Below, one piece after another: positions 33,816-43,144 of a stretch of 64,000 nucleotides of DNA. The notes under the pieces are model-generated. The model was not told the DNA's origin. It did no database searches and saw nothing but the letters and a program-made list of their open reading frames with translations. The position numbers and the translations under genes were made by a program. Every line of letters starts with the position of its first letter. The first letter of the stretch is position 1. The DNA comes from Nocardia colli (GTDB lineage Bacteria; Actinomycetota; Actinomycetes; Mycobacteriales; Mycobacteriaceae). The DNA is taken from the NCBI RefSeq assembly GCF_008704205.1, contig NZ_VXLC01000006.1:1-64000 (forward strand), written 5' to 3'.

Positions 33816-35084
33816 GTGATCCTGAAAGCCATGACCTCGACGAAGAGCCGCCCGGTCGCCGGGGGGCGTACGACGCATGAGCGCCGGATCACCGCGGCGT
33901 TGTTCGCGGCGGGGCTGGCCACCTTCGCGACCATGTACAGCGCGCAGGCGTTGCTGCCGAGCCTGTCCGAGGCATTCGATGCGACACCCGCACACGCGGC
34001 GCTCGCGGTTTCGCTGACCACCGCGTTTCTCGCGCTGGCGATCATTCCGGTGAGTGCGCTGTCCTCGCGGATCGGACGGACGCGGGTGATGACGATTTCC
34101 GCGGTCAGTTCGGCGACGATCGGGTTGCTGCTGCCGTTCAGTCCGTCGCTGGAGGTGCTGCTGGCCGGGCGGGCGTTGCAAGGGCTCACGTTGGCGGGGG
34201 TGCCGGCGGTGGCGATGGCCTATCTCGCGGAGGAGATCGGCACGGCGGGGCTCGGGGCCGCGATGGGGGTGTACATCGCGGGCACCAGCATGGGTGGGCT
34301 GGCCGGGCGGGTGATTCCGGCGTTCACCCTCGGGCTGGGGTCCTGGCGATGGGCCGAAGCGACCATTTCGGTAGCTGCGGCGGTGTGCACCGTGTGGTTC
34401 GTTCGTAGCCTGCCGCCGTCGCGGGGTTTCGTCGCCCGGCCTGCTGGGATCCGCACTGTGCTGGGCGATCTCGCCGGTCAGTTGCGGAATCGCGGGCTGC
34501 TGGTGTTGTTCGGGCTCGCGTTGGTGTTGGTGGGTACTTTTGTATCGCTCTACAACTTCCTCGGGTATCGGCTCACGCAGCCGCCGTTCGAATTGCCTGA
34601 TGCGGTAGCGGGTTTGGTGTTTCTGCTCTATCTCGCCGGTACTGCGGTCGCGACGGTCGCCGGGCGGCTGGCCGATCGGATCGGCCGGCATCGAGTGCTC
34701 GCCGGCACCGTGGTGCTGATGGGTGTCGGGTTGGTTCTGACCATTCCGGACAACCTCGTGACGCTCGTGCTCGGCATGTCCCTTTGCACGGCAGGGTTTT
34801 TCGGCGCGCACACGGTGGCGAGCGCTTGGGTCGGCGTGCTGGCGTCCGGCAATCGCGGGGCCGCTTCGTCGCTGTACCTGTTCTCGTTCTATGTGGGCAG
34901 CGGCGTTATCGGCGGCGCGTCGGGGATCGCTTACACCAAGCACGGCTGGCCGGGACTTGTTGTCTACGTTGGAGCACTGCTGGTATTGGCCTTGATCCTG
35001 GTGTCCGCATTGGCATTTCGCAGCCGTGCGACCGGATCGAGCGGCAAGGCGGCCGAAGGCTCCCCGCAGCCGCACGCCTTCTGA
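33816..35084 (+). CDS. MFS transporter (sugar/drug efflux type)
   Basis: 422 residues, about 12 membrane helices, with the MFS loop motif SRIGRTRVM between helices 2 and 3 and DRIGRHRVL in the second half. It resembles the YnfM/AraJ group of efflux carriers; substrate unknown. GTG at 33816 follows AAGGGG; ATG at 33831 is the alternative. The stop codon TGA (35082-35084) is part of the CTGA of a 70-bp repeat that overlaps the 3' end of the gene. Confidence 0.9.
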   Translation: MILKAMTSTKSRPVAGGRTTHERRITAALFAAGLATFATMYSAQALLPSLSEAFDATPAHAALAVSLTTAFLALAIIPVSALSSRIGRTRVMTISAVSSATIGLLLPFSPSLEVLLAGRALQGLTLAGVPAVAMAYLAEEIGTAGLGAAMGVYIAGTSMGGLAGRVIPAFTLGLGSWRWAEATISVAAAVCTVWFVRSLPPSRGFVARPAGIRTVLGDLAGQLRNRGLLVLFGLALVLVGTFVSLYNFLGYRLTQPPFELPDAVAGLVFLLYLAGTAVATVAGRLADRIGRHRVLAGTVVLMGVGLVLTIPDNLVTLVLGMSLCTAGFFGAHTVASAWVGVLASGNRGAASSLYLFSFYVGSGVIGGASGIAYTKHGWPGLVVYVGALLVLALILVSALAFRSRATGSSGKAAEGSPQPHAF

Positions 35085-35140
35085 CACACGCACGCGTGTC
35101 AGTGCGGCGATTCGGGGTGCGGGAAATCAGAACCCGTGCG
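35071..35140. repeat. 70-bp palindromic element, degenerate copy 3
   Basis: Exactly 70 bp with the right arm intact (TGCGGGAAATCAG, AACCC, GTGCG). The left arm keeps CGCAC (35071-35075), five bases, and CTGA at 35081, but has diverged after that (CTGACACACGCA). The left arm lies inside the MFS coding end. GCAGCCGCACG and CGTGCGGCTGC (35067-35077 and 35135-35145) still pair at the outside. A small local stem CTGACAC/GTGTCAG also forms at 35081-35102. Confidence 0.75.
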
Positions 35141-35159
35141 GCTGCCGACACATGGACAA

Positions 35160-35900
35160 CTACCAGCGTGAAGTGAGAGCTCCGAGGGCACCCAGGGCGA
35201 CAGCCGCGGCCGTCGAGGTGCGGAGCACGGTGGGGCCGAGCAGGACGATATCCGCGCCTGCCTCGGACAGCGAGGTCAGCTCCGAGTTGTCGAGCCCGCC
35301 TTCAGGACCGACGATCAGCACGACCTCGGGCACGTCCGCGAAGGCGAGTTCGGTGAAGCGCCCCGTGCCGGATTCGTGCAGTGCCGCGACAATTGCGCCG
35401 TCCGCCTTGGCTTTTCGAATCAGGTCGAGCAGGTCACGGGTGCGGTGCAGGTCCGCTACCTCGGGGATGTACGGGCGGCGGGACTGGCGGGCGGCCGAGC
35501 GGGCGGCGGCGCGCCACTTGTCGACGGCCTTGCCCGCCTTGCCTTCCCAGTTCGCGATGCAGCGGGCGGCCTGCCAGGGCACGATCGCGTCGGCGCCCGC
35601 CTCGGTCATCAGCTCGACGGCCAGTTCCGAGCGGTCCGACTTCGGCAGTGCTTGCACGACCGTCACACGCGGCGGAATCGGTTGCGCTACCGTGCGATTC
35701 AGGACCTTCAGGTCCAGCCGGTCACGTTGGGCCGCAACGACTTCCGATTCGGCGAGCACACCGCGCCCGTCCGACAACGTGATCGGCTCGCCGACCCGGA
35801 TGCGGCGCACCGTGGCGGCGTGCCTGCCCTCCGGGCCGTCGAGCACGGCGATGGCGCCCGGTTCGGGCACCTCGTCGAGGTAGAAGACCGTCGCGGCCAA
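35160..35900 (-). CDS. rsmE: 16S rRNA (uracil-1498-N3)-methyltransferase
   Basis: 246 residues, SPOUT methyltransferase acting on U1498. N-terminal PUA-like domain (MAATVFYLDEVPEPGAIAVLDGPEGRHAATVRRIRVGEPITLSDG) and the knot motifs VLIVGPEGGLDNSELTSL and LGPTVLRTSTAAAVAL. It starts on the base next to the dnaJ stop and is translated from the same mRNA. Counterpart of Rv2372c. Confidence 0.96.
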   Translation of the reverse strand: MAATVFYLDEVPEPGAIAVLDGPEGRHAATVRRIRVGEPITLSDGRGVLAESEVVAAQRDRLDLKVLNRTVAQPIPPRVTVVQALPKSDRSELAVELMTEAGADAIVPWQAARCIANWEGKAGKAVDKWRAAARSAARQSRRPYIPEVADLHRTRDLLDLIRKAKADGAIVAALHESGTGRFTELAFADVPEVVLIVGPEGGLDNSELTSLSEAGADIVLLGPTVLRTSTAAAVALGALGALTSRW

Positions 35901-37052
35901 TTAGCGCCCGCTGAACGAGGCCCGCAGCCTGGCGAACAGGCCGCTGTTGTGCTCGGACTGGGTCGACATGACCTCGGCGCGCTCGCTCGGGCGCATGCCC
36001 TTGTACTTGCGCAGCAGTTCGGTCTGCTTGCCGTCCAGCTTGGCCGGGATCACGATGTCCAGGTGCGCCAGCAGGTCGCCGCGCGCGCCGGAGCGCAGCC
36101 GCGGCATGCCGTGCCCGCGCAGCACCGAGACCTCGCCCGGCTGGGTGCCCGGCGCGATGGTGAGTTCGGTGGGGCCGTCGAGGATCGTGTCGATCACCAC
36201 GGTGGTGCCGAGGGTCGCGTCGACCATCGGGACGCGGATGGTGCAGTGCAGGTCGTCGCCGTCACGGACGAACACGTCGTGCGGCTGCTCGACGATCTCC
36301 ACGTACAGGTCACCGGCGTGTCCGCCGCCGGGGCCGACCTCGCCCTGCGCGGCCAGCCGCACCCGCATGCCGTTCGCGACACCGGCCGGGATCGGCGCGG
36401 CGATCTCGCGACGCGCACGCACGCGGCCGTCGCCACCGCACTTGTGGCACGGATCGGGAATGGTCTCGCCGGCGCCGCGGCAGGTCGGGCAGGGGCGCGA
36501 GGTGAGCACCTGGCCGAGGAACGAGCGCTGCACGGACTGCACTTCGCCTGCGCCGCCGCAGGTTTCGCAGCGCACCGGCTTGGACTTGCCGTTGGTGCCC
36601 GCGCCGGTACACACGTCGCAGAGGATCGCGGTGTCGACGGTGAGGTGCTTGGTCACGCCAACCGCGCATTCGGCCAGGCTGAGCCGGGTCCGCAGCAGCG
36701 AGTCCGCGCCGGGCTGCACCCGGCCGCGCGGCTTGCGCGCGCCACCGGAGTTGCTCATGCCGCCGAAGAACGCCTCGAACACGTCACCGAGGCCACCGAA
36801 GCCGGCGCCGGAGAATCCGCCACCGCCGCCGCCGGATTCCAGCGGGTCGCCGCCGAGGTCGACGATGCGCCGCTTCTCCGGGTCCGACAACACCTCGTAG
36901 GCGGCCGACACTTCCTTGAACTTGGCCTGCGCCGTCTCATCCGGGTTGATGTCGGGATGGAGCTCCCGCGCCAACTTGCGATAGGCGCGCTTGATCTCCT
37001 GGTCGGTCGCGTTCTTCGCGACGCCGAGCAGTCCGTAGTAGTCCCGTGCCAC
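35901..37052 (-). CDS. dnaJ: Chaperone DnaJ (DnaJ2-type)
   Basis: 383 residues. J domain (residues 1-65) with the HPD tripeptide in ELHPDINPDE, a Gly-rich segment (GGGGGGFSGAGFGGLGDVFEAFFGG), and four zinc-finger repeats CDVCTGAG, CETCGGAG, CPTCRGAG, CHKCGGDG. Works with DnaK. Downstream of hrcA as in Rv2374c-Rv2373c. No CIRCE element was found in front of it. Confidence 0.97.
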   Translation of the reverse strand: MARDYYGLLGVAKNATDQEIKRAYRKLARELHPDINPDETAQAKFKEVSAAYEVLSDPEKRRIVDLGGDPLESGGGGGGFSGAGFGGLGDVFEAFFGGMSNSGGARKPRGRVQPGADSLLRTRLSLAECAVGVTKHLTVDTAILCDVCTGAGTNGKSKPVRCETCGGAGEVQSVQRSFLGQVLTSRPCPTCRGAGETIPDPCHKCGGDGRVRARREIAAPIPAGVANGMRVRLAAQGEVGPGGGHAGDLYVEIVEQPHDVFVRDGDDLHCTIRVPMVDATLGTTVVIDTILDGPTELTIAPGTQPGEVSVLRGHGMPRLRSGARGDLLAHLDIVIPAKLDGKQTELLRKYKGMRPSERAEVMSTQSEHNSGLFARLRASFSGR

Positions 37053-37193
37053 TTGAGTTCTCTAGTCCTTGGTCGTTCTCGACAGTGCCGACGGTGCTTC
37101 ACCGTTCCAACCGCATGCTGATGGCCAGCATTAGTCGGATGCACTCAACTTTATCCGGCCGGAAGTACGAGGGTATCAGCGGCATCGGAGCCG

Positions 37194-38225
37194 TCAGCGT
37201 TCGGCGAGGACCTCGCCGATGTACCGGGCGACCGCCGCGACCGAGGCGATGGTGCCGGGATAGTCCATCCGGGTGGGGCCGAGCACGCCCATGCCGCCGA
37301 GGATCGCGCCCGATGTGCCGTAACCGGTGGACACCACCGAGGTGCCGCGCATCTGCTCGACCTGGGTTTCCTCGCCGATGCGGACGGTGACGGTGCCCGG
37401 CTGTTGCGCGGCGGCCAGCAGCTTGAGCACGATCACCTGCTCTTCCAACGCCTCCAGCACGTCACGCAGCGAGCCGGGGAAACCGAAATCGGCCGCGTTG
37501 CGGGTCAGGTTGGCGGTGCCGCCGAGCACGAGTCGTTCCTCCGGATGCTCGACCAGTGTCTCGACCAGCACGGTCGACACCCGGATCAGCACATCGCGCA
37601 GGCGCAGCGGCGCCCGCTCGGGTAGCTCGGCGACCGCCGCCGAGGCGTGCGCCAGCCGTTTGCCGTCCATCGCGCCGCCGAGCATGCCGCGCAGTGCGGC
37701 CAAGTCTTCGTCGTCGACCAGTGCGCCGAGTTCGACCAGCCGCTGATCGACGCGTCCGGTGTCGGTGATCACCACGAGCAGCAGGCGCGCGGGATTCAGC
37801 GCGACCACCTCGATGTGCCGGACCGTGGACGCGGACACCGACGGGTACTGCACGACCGCGACCTGCCTGGTCAGCTGGGCCAGCAGGCGCACGCCGCGGC
37901 GCAGCACGTCGTCGAGATCGACGCCCGACTCGAGGAATTCCATGATCGCCCGGCGCTCGGCTCCGGAAAGCGGCTTCACCTCGGCGATGCGATCCACGAA
38001 CTGCCGGTAACCCTTGTCCGTGGGGATGCGCCCGGAACTGGTGTGCGGCTGCGTGATGTAGCCCTCCGCCTCCAGCACCGCCATGTCATTGCGTACGGTC
38101 GCACTGGAAACGCCCAGATTATGCCGTTCCACCAGGCTCTTCGAACCGATCGGCTCCTTGGTCGCGACATAGTCCGCGACGATCGCGCGCAGGACCTCGA
38201 AGCGCCTGTCTTCGGTGCTCGACAT
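37194..38225 (-). CDS. hrcA: Heat-inducible transcription repressor HrcA
   Basis: 343 residues. Winged-helix N-terminus (RFEVLRAIVADYVATKEPIGSKSLVERHNLGVSSATVRNDMAVLEAEGYI), then the GAF-like and dimerisation regions ending ...TRMDYPGTIASVAAVARYIGEVL. It represses groEL genes through CIRCE in actinobacteria; its own upstream region here has no CIRCE that I can see. ATG at 38225 follows GAGGTGGGG. Confidence 0.96.
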   Translation of the reverse strand: MSSTEDRRFEVLRAIVADYVATKEPIGSKSLVERHNLGVSSATVRNDMAVLEAEGYITQPHTSSGRIPTDKGYRQFVDRIAEVKPLSGAERRAIMEFLESGVDLDDVLRRGVRLLAQLTRQVAVVQYPSVSASTVRHIEVVALNPARLLLVVITDTGRVDQRLVELGALVDDEDLAALRGMLGGAMDGKRLAHASAAVAELPERAPLRLRDVLIRVSTVLVETLVEHPEERLVLGGTANLTRNAADFGFPGSLRDVLEALEEQVIVLKLLAAAQQPGTVTVRIGEETQVEQMRGTSVVSTGYGTSGAILGGMGVLGPTRMDYPGTIASVAAVARYIGEVLAER

Positions 38226-38470
38226 CGGCCCCACCTCCTCGCTTCGTCCTCGGGTACGCCGCACCGGGCGAATCCCGCATCACACAACACCGTGCGATTC
38301 CCGGTCGTCTGCTCAACCAGTCTAATTGCCTATACCCATTTCGCCGTCCCGCACGCCAGGTGGGGCGGGCGGTGTGCGGGACGGCACTGATCCGGAACTC
38401 GATGGAACCGATCGCGGATTCGGTGCGTCGGTAACGGTGGAGGGGAACAATCCAGGAACTGGGGGGCAAC

Positions 38471-38701
38471 GTGGCACTGCTGGTCTATTACCTGCGGGTC
38501 AGAGATGAACCGAATGAGGTGGAGTACCGCTTCGGGGAGATGCGGGACAACTTCGACCGCACTTTGATCATCGACAAAACGAACAACACGGTCCGAACGG
38601 AGCAACCGGAGGACGGGCTCTTCCGCGCCACCTCCGCCCGGATCTTGATCCGCGCCGGACGCGAAAAGGCGTGGCCGCCCAACGGAGTGATCGCTTCCTG
38701 A
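38471..38701 (+). CDS. Small conserved-looking protein, unknown function
   Basis: 76 residues (ALLVYYLRVRDEPNEVEYRFGEMRDNFDRTLIIDKTNNTVRTEQPEDGLFRATSARILIRA...). It has the length and strand pattern of a small beta-rich single domain. GTG at 38471 sits after a G-rich ribosome site (ACTGGGGGGCAAC). It faces the convergent DUF3558 gene and is divergent from hrcA. Family not recognised. Confidence 0.6.
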   Translation: MALLVYYLRVRDEPNEVEYRFGEMRDNFDRTLIIDKTNNTVRTEQPEDGLFRATSARILIRAGREKAWPPNGVIAS

Positions 38702-38730
38702 TCCCCGCCGAACCGACCGTCGGCCGGCGG

Positions 38731-39897
38731 TCAGGGGATGGCGTGCAGGACAGTGGGGGTGATCTGAGCCGCTTGGGCGCAGGCGTCGAAGGGGAAGGGC
38801 GGGGCGGCGGGGGCCAGGTTGACCGAGATCGTCAGCAGGTGGGCGTTGTTGGCGGTGGGCGGGTCGGCGCGGCGGTAGTTCAGGGTCATCGCGCAGCTGG
38901 AGTTCTGCCGGGTCGGGTCGGTGGACTGGACCGTGCGCAGCTCTATGCCGGTGAGGCCCTCCACGTTCGTGTGGCGCGCGTACTGGATGGACTGGCCGCC
39001 GTCGAGGCCGGAGGGTAGGCGCAGCACCTCCCCCGTCTTGACCATCTGCTCGCTGGTCTGATCGAACGAGATCTCGACGGTGACGCGGTGCGAGCCGCCG
39101 GGCTGGACCAGGGTGATCGCGCACTTGTACGCCTTGGGCCAGCCGACCGAGGTCATCTGCCAGCCGAGGAATTGCGCGGTGATCGGGGCGGTGGCCGCGC
39201 ACGGGTTGCGCTGGATCAGCGACCGCCCGCCCTGATCGTCGATGACGCGCGGCGGCAAGGCCACCAGGCCGTCCAGGGTCGCGGCGAGGTATTCCCTGGT
39301 GAACCGGCAGGGCTGCGACCACGGGACCGGCGTCCTCGCCGAGCCCGCCAGCTTGGACACGCTGAGGAAGTGCGCGAATCCGGTGTCCCCGGCGGGGATT
39401 CGGTACTCGCAGCTGTACGCGTCGGGCCGGTCGTCGCTGTTCGCGCTGCGAAACACGGTGCGGCCGTTGATCTGCTCGGTCTTGTCCGCCGCGCGCTTGT
39501 CCGAGGTGTAAAGCTTGTCCAGTTCCAGATTGAACGCGTAATAAGCGTCGTCCGGAGCGCTGAGTATCAATCCACACCCGGTCCAGCCGCTGCCGCGGTC
39601 CAGGCCGGGGCTGCGGTCGAAGCGCTGGAAAACGCCCAGCCGCTCGGCATATTCGCGATTCAGCAACGCGCACGGATCGGTGGCGCGGATCCGCGCCATG
39701 AGGTCGGCGGCGCCGGGCGCGATGGCCGCCAATTCGGCCGACCCCGGCGTCCCTGCCTGCGCTTTCGCCGCCCGGGGCGGGGTGGATTGGGCACTGGGTC
39801 GCGCCGCGGATTCCCTGGATATAGTGCCGCACCCACACAGCGCGGCCACGACCATGGCGATTGCCGCCATGGTTGCCCAGCGCCGACTGCCGCCCAC
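38731..39897 (-). CDS. DUF3558 lipoprotein
   Basis: 388 residues. Signal peptide WATMAAIAMVVAALCGCG gives a lipobox at CGC. Two DUF3558-like halves are visible: the first with DPCALLNREYAERLGVF and WTGCGLILS, the second with NPCAATAPITAQFLG and a Cys in YKCAITLVQP. These exported lipoproteins are numerous in Nocardia and other mycolic-acid bacteria; function unknown. The start is a GTG at 39897; an ATG nine codons later is possible, and the frame stays open to 40278. A second DUF3558 gene is at 42530. Confidence 0.8.
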   Translation of the reverse strand: MGGSRRWATMAAIAMVVAALCGCGTISRESAARPSAQSTPPRAAKAQAGTPGSAELAAIAPGAADLMARIRATDPCALLNREYAERLGVFQRFDRSPGLDRGSGWTGCGLILSAPDDAYYAFNLELDKLYTSDKRAADKTEQINGRTVFRSANSDDRPDAYSCEYRIPAGDTGFAHFLSVSKLAGSARTPVPWSQPCRFTREYLAATLDGLVALPPRVIDDQGGRSLIQRNPCAATAPITAQFLGWQMTSVGWPKAYKCAITLVQPGGSHRVTVEISFDQTSEQMVKTGEVLRLPSGLDGGQSIQYARHTNVEGLTGIELRTVQSTDPTRQNSSCAMTLNYRRADPPTANNAHLLTISVNLAPAAPPFPFDACAQAAQITPTVLHAIP

Positions 39898-40040
39898 TAT
39901 CAACGGCAACTCCCTCGGCTTATCGAACAATCCCCGGCAGGTTAACCCAATAATGAAGCCTCCCTCGCGGATTCTCGGATACCCGGCGAATCGTGACCCA
40001 ATCAATGCCGGAATCGGCGTGACCCGAACAAATCTCATGA

Positions 40041-40463
40041 TCAACACCTGCTCGGCAGCCGGCGCCGGCCCGCGCTGAGTTCCTCGACCAGGTCCTCGTA
40101 GCCGACGGCCAGCTCGGCGAGGCGTTCCCAGGCAAACCAGAGGTCCCAGTCGGACTCCTCCGCCAGCGCCGCGTAGGCGCAGGCGGTGAACTGCGCGAGG
40201 CGGTCCAGGATCGCGCCGATGGTCTCGGTGTGCAGGTAGGCGCCGCCGTGCGGGACAGGCAGGCGGGAGGCGACCCACCGATCGATGTCGCGGACCTCCC
40301 TGGCGCGGTATTCGTCTATCTCCCGGATGGTTTCGCGGGTCGCGGTAGACCGGCGTTCGTGCAGGGTGGTCAGCTCGTGTACCGCGATCAGCAACGGATG
40401 GTCGCCGACACTGCCGCGACAGGCTTGCAGCACTTGGCTTCTCGTCGGCAACACCTCACTCAC
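40041..40463 (-). CDS. DUF4254 domain protein
   Basis: 140 residues, mostly helical. It contains ...HPLLIAVHELTTLHERR ... IREIDEYRAREVRDIDRWVA ... GAILDRLAQFTACAYAAL, which matches my memory of DUF4254, a domain found in glycan-related and other clusters. No function is established. Shares a strand with the gene at 40512 (49 bp upstream). Confidence 0.7.
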   Translation of the reverse strand: MSEVLPTRSQVLQACRGSVGDHPLLIAVHELTTLHERRSTATRETIREIDEYRAREVRDIDRWVASRLPVPHGGAYLHTETIGAILDRLAQFTACAYAALAEESDWDLWFAWERLAELAVGYEDLVEELSAGRRRLPSRC

Positions 40464-40511
40464 CCGGCCGTTCGGCGGTCGGACCGCACTCTCGTTGCGG
40501 CACTGCGGCGC

Positions 40512-40967
40512 TCATCGGATGGGCCTCCTGGTGCAGGCGCGCAGGTAGTCGAGGACCACCGCGCCGGACGGACGGAAGGTGTCGCGGGGCGGCACGATCC
40601 AGGTGCGGGACGGGGTGTGCGCGTCCGCCGGGGACGGCAGCGCGATCTCGCCGCCGAACGGAACGACGGCGACATCGAGCCGGAATAGCTCGGTGAACAG
40701 CGGCTGGTCGTCGGGCACGTCCGGGCGGCACAGGAAAGTCCAACGGCGGGAACGGATGTGGGCCACGATCGGCCCGAGGGCGCAGCCACGGTACAGCATG
40801 TCGTCGCGGACGCGCTGGCCGAGCCGGGCCGGCATCGTGATCGCGCCGACCAGGCCGACTTTGACCACGATCCGGCCCGCCTCCGGGTGAATGCCGGCGG
40901 GTAGGCCGCAGCGGCGGTAATAGGCGCAGCGCGAAACAGGGGTATCCGTGAACATTGGGTCGCTCAT
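40512..40967 (-). CDS. Conserved actinobacterial protein, unknown function
   Basis: 151 residues. SRCAYYRRCGLPAGIHPEAGRIVVKVG ... GAITMPARLGQRV ... LGPIVAHIRSRRWTFLCRPD ... VVPFGGEIALPSP ... RTWIVPPRDTFRPS. This small family is common in Nocardia and Streptomyces next to HTH regulators; no activity is known. Often mislabelled in databases. ATG at 40967 chosen over 40985. Operon with DUF4254. Confidence 0.65.
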   Translation of the reverse strand: MSDPMFTDTPVSRCAYYRRCGLPAGIHPEAGRIVVKVGLVGAITMPARLGQRVRDDMLYRGCALGPIVAHIRSRRWTFLCRPDVPDDQPLFTELFRLDVAVVPFGGEIALPSPADAHTPSRTWIVPPRDTFRPSGAVVLDYLRACTRRPIR

Positions 40968-41221
40968 ATTGGAACCTCTACTCACCTCGATCGGTTGTCT
41001 GGTGCGCCCGATCCGAGTGGACCTGAACCCGCTCGCGCAGATAAGGTTTCAGGACTTCTATGACACGGACCGGGGCGCACGTTCAGTACAGCACCGGAAA
41101 TGAGCGGCGGGACTGTTCCGAGTACCGGAACAAGGCGAAAATTCACAAGGTTCCAAAGAAGCCCGTCATGCGGTTCCAGTTGCACCCACAGCCAATAGTG
41201 AGGCTACGAAAGGGAATTGTC

Positions 41222-42103
41222 GTGACCCCCACCGGATCGACCCTCCCTCGACGCATGCTGGCGCGCCAGCTGCGCGTACTGAGGGAGAATTCCAGCGTCA
41301 GCGCGGAGACCGCGCGCAAGGCGATAGGCGTTGGCAAGCAAACACTGTGGCGGATGGAAACCGGGCAGCCCGTCCGGCTCAATCCGCTGTTCATCGAGCG
41401 GTTGTGCGCGTTGTACGGCGCGCACCCGGACATGACCCGGATGCTGCTCGGATTGGCCGAGGAGTCGCATCGCACCGGATGGTGGCATGCGTACGGGGAC
41501 GCCATTCCGAAGCATTTCGATTTGTTCGTCGGGCTGGAGGAGGCGGCGCGGCGGATTGTTTCGTATCAGACGGTGCTGTTGCCGGGGTTGTTGCAGACCG
41601 ATGGATATCGGCGAGCCATGACGTGGGTGGACTCGCCCACAATGCCCGCCGCGGAAGTCGAACGCCGGATCGAATTGTTCACGCGGCGCAAGTCTCGGCT
41701 GACCGATGCCGACAACCCGCTGATCGTCGACACCATCGTCGACGAATGCAGCCTGCGCCGGGCAATCGGCGGTCCGGCGGTGATGGCGGATCAACTGCAT
41801 CACCTCGTCGGCGTCGACGAACTGCCCAACGTCTCCGTTCGAGTGGTCCCGCTCGCGCAGGAGGCGTACGGCGGGCTGGCCGTGGGACCGTTCGTGCTGC
41901 TCGAATTCCCAAGGCACCCAACGGCACACCTCACCGAGCCACCGGTCGTGTACATGCAGGGTCACACCGGTGCGCTGTACCTTGAGAAGTCCGACGATGT
42001 GCAGAAGTACCAACAGGCATATTTCGAAATGCAACGTTCGGCATTGGATGAGTCCCGCAGTCGCGCGCTCATCCGCAAGATCGCGAAGGAGTACGCGACG
42101 TGA
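41222..42103 (+). CDS. Helix-turn-helix regulator with DUF5753
   Basis: 293 residues. N-terminal Xre-type HTH (RMLARQLRVLRENSSVSAETARKAIGVGKQTLWRMETGQ) then the DUF5753 ligand/effector region (GWWHAYGDAIPKHFDLFVGLEEAARRIVSYQTVLLPGLLQTDGYRRAM, ending YFEMQRSALDESRSRALIRKIAKEY). Paired with DUF397 (GTGA overlap), the WhiJ/BldB-like arrangement typical of Streptomyces and Nocardia. Start GTG at 41222 after AAAGGGAA; the frame opens further upstream to 41060. Confidence 0.88.
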   Translation: MTPTGSTLPRRMLARQLRVLRENSSVSAETARKAIGVGKQTLWRMETGQPVRLNPLFIERLCALYGAHPDMTRMLLGLAEESHRTGWWHAYGDAIPKHFDLFVGLEEAARRIVSYQTVLLPGLLQTDGYRRAMTWVDSPTMPAAEVERRIELFTRRKSRLTDADNPLIVDTIVDECSLRRAIGGPAVMADQLHHLVGVDELPNVSVRVVPLAQEAYGGLAVGPFVLLEFPRHPTAHLTEPPVVYMQGHTGALYLEKSDDVQKYQQAYFEMQRSALDESRSRALIRKIAKEYAT

Positions 42104-42312
42104 ATACAGATCGATCGACAACCGCCTGGTTCAAGAGCAGCTACAGCAGCCCCACCCAGGACTGCGTCGAGGTCGCCTTTCTCGGCGACGGCATGGTCGG
42201 TGTTCGTGACTCGAAGAACCCCGACGGCTCGTCACTCGTCTTCAGTTCCGGAGAGTGGGACGCCTTCACCGCCGGTCTGGCCGGCGGCGGGCTCGACCTG
42301 TCACGAGGCTGA
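42100..42312 (+). CDS. DUF397 domain protein
   Basis: 70 residues: TAWFKSSYSSPTQDCVEVAFLGDGMVGVRDSKNPDGSSLVFSSGEWDAF, a complete DUF397 domain. Genes of this family act with the preceding HTH/DUF5753 regulator (WhiJ-BldB-like pair); at least one such pair behaves like a toxin-antitoxin system. The start GTG overlaps the stop of the regulator, so the two are made together. Confidence 0.9.
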   Translation: MNTDRSTTAWFKSSYSSPTQDCVEVAFLGDGMVGVRDSKNPDGSSLVFSSGEWDAFTAGLAGGGLDLSRG

Positions 42313-42529
42313 GCCGGGCAGTTGAGCAGGGCCGGGACCTTCGTTTGCGGGAGGTCCCCTGCCCGATCTCTGCCAACTTTTCGAACCGAGCGCCGATAGC
42401 GTCGACCTGCGGTGCGACTCGCTTGCACCCAGGTTGACGCATCGGTAGCGTCAGCATGATCTGACAGGGGGCGGAGAAGCCGGTCCGGCCCCGTGCGATC
42501 TATCTGAGCACCGGCGGGCGAAGGATCCG

Positions 42530-43102
42530 ATGACGAGCAGGTCGAACTCGTGGCGGTTGGCCACCCTCGCGCTCGGCGCCGTATTCGTGGTCGCCGGGTG
42601 CGGGCCGTCGAATGATGGCGATCCCAAGCCGACGGGGAGCACGACGACGTCGAACTCGGGTCTTGCTGCGAATGTCCCTGCTGGTTTCAACGCTTGCACC
42701 GACATCCCGCAAGCCATCCTCGATTCCGAGAAGCTGCGGGACAAGACGCCGAACGACTCCAATGCCAACGGTGGCGTCAAGTGGCGCGGATGCATTTGGG
42801 CCAAGACCGATGGATATGCGGCCAGTATCCAAACAACGAACATCACCGTCGACATGGTGCGGGCGAAGAAATTTCCGGACAGCCAGGAGTTCACCATAGG
42901 TAGCCGGCATGCGATCTCGACACGGCAGGTCGACGATCACCCGGAAGCCGCGTGCACGGTCAATGTGGAGATGAAGGGCGGGAGCCTCGAACTCAACCTC
43001 ACCAACCCCCCATCGGGCAAGGCGACCGGACATCTCAACACGTGCGACTTAGCGCGCGGGCTGGCAGAAAAGGTGGCGTCGGCGGTACCCGCCACGGCAT
43101 AA
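42530..43102 (+). CDS. DUF3558 lipoprotein (ESX cassette)
   Basis: 190 residues. Signal peptide with lipobox VAGC near residue 23, Ser/Thr linker, then a single DUF3558 domain (NACTDIPQAILDSEKLRDKTPND ... GCIWAKTDGYAASIQTTNITVDMV ... CTVNVEMKGGSLELNL). First gene of a same-strand run with the two ESX-type proteins and EspG. In Nocardia this lipoprotein commonly precedes orphan ESX substrates; its role is unknown. Ribosome site GGGCGAAGG lies at 42517-42525. Confidence 0.83.
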   Translation: MTSRSNSWRLATLALGAVFVVAGCGPSNDGDPKPTGSTTTSNSGLAANVPAGFNACTDIPQAILDSEKLRDKTPNDSNANGGVKWRGCIWAKTDGYAASIQTTNITVDMVRAKKFPDSQEFTIGSRHAISTRQVDDHPEAACTVNVEMKGGSLELNLTNPPSGKATGHLNTCDLARGLAEKVASAVPATA

Positions 43103-43144
43103 ATACGCGCTTGACGACGGCATTCACCGGGAGGGATTAACCAC

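Noticed and set aside
38226..38470. CIRCE element before hrcA
   Set aside because: No TTAGCACTC-type inverted repeat is present in the upstream region.
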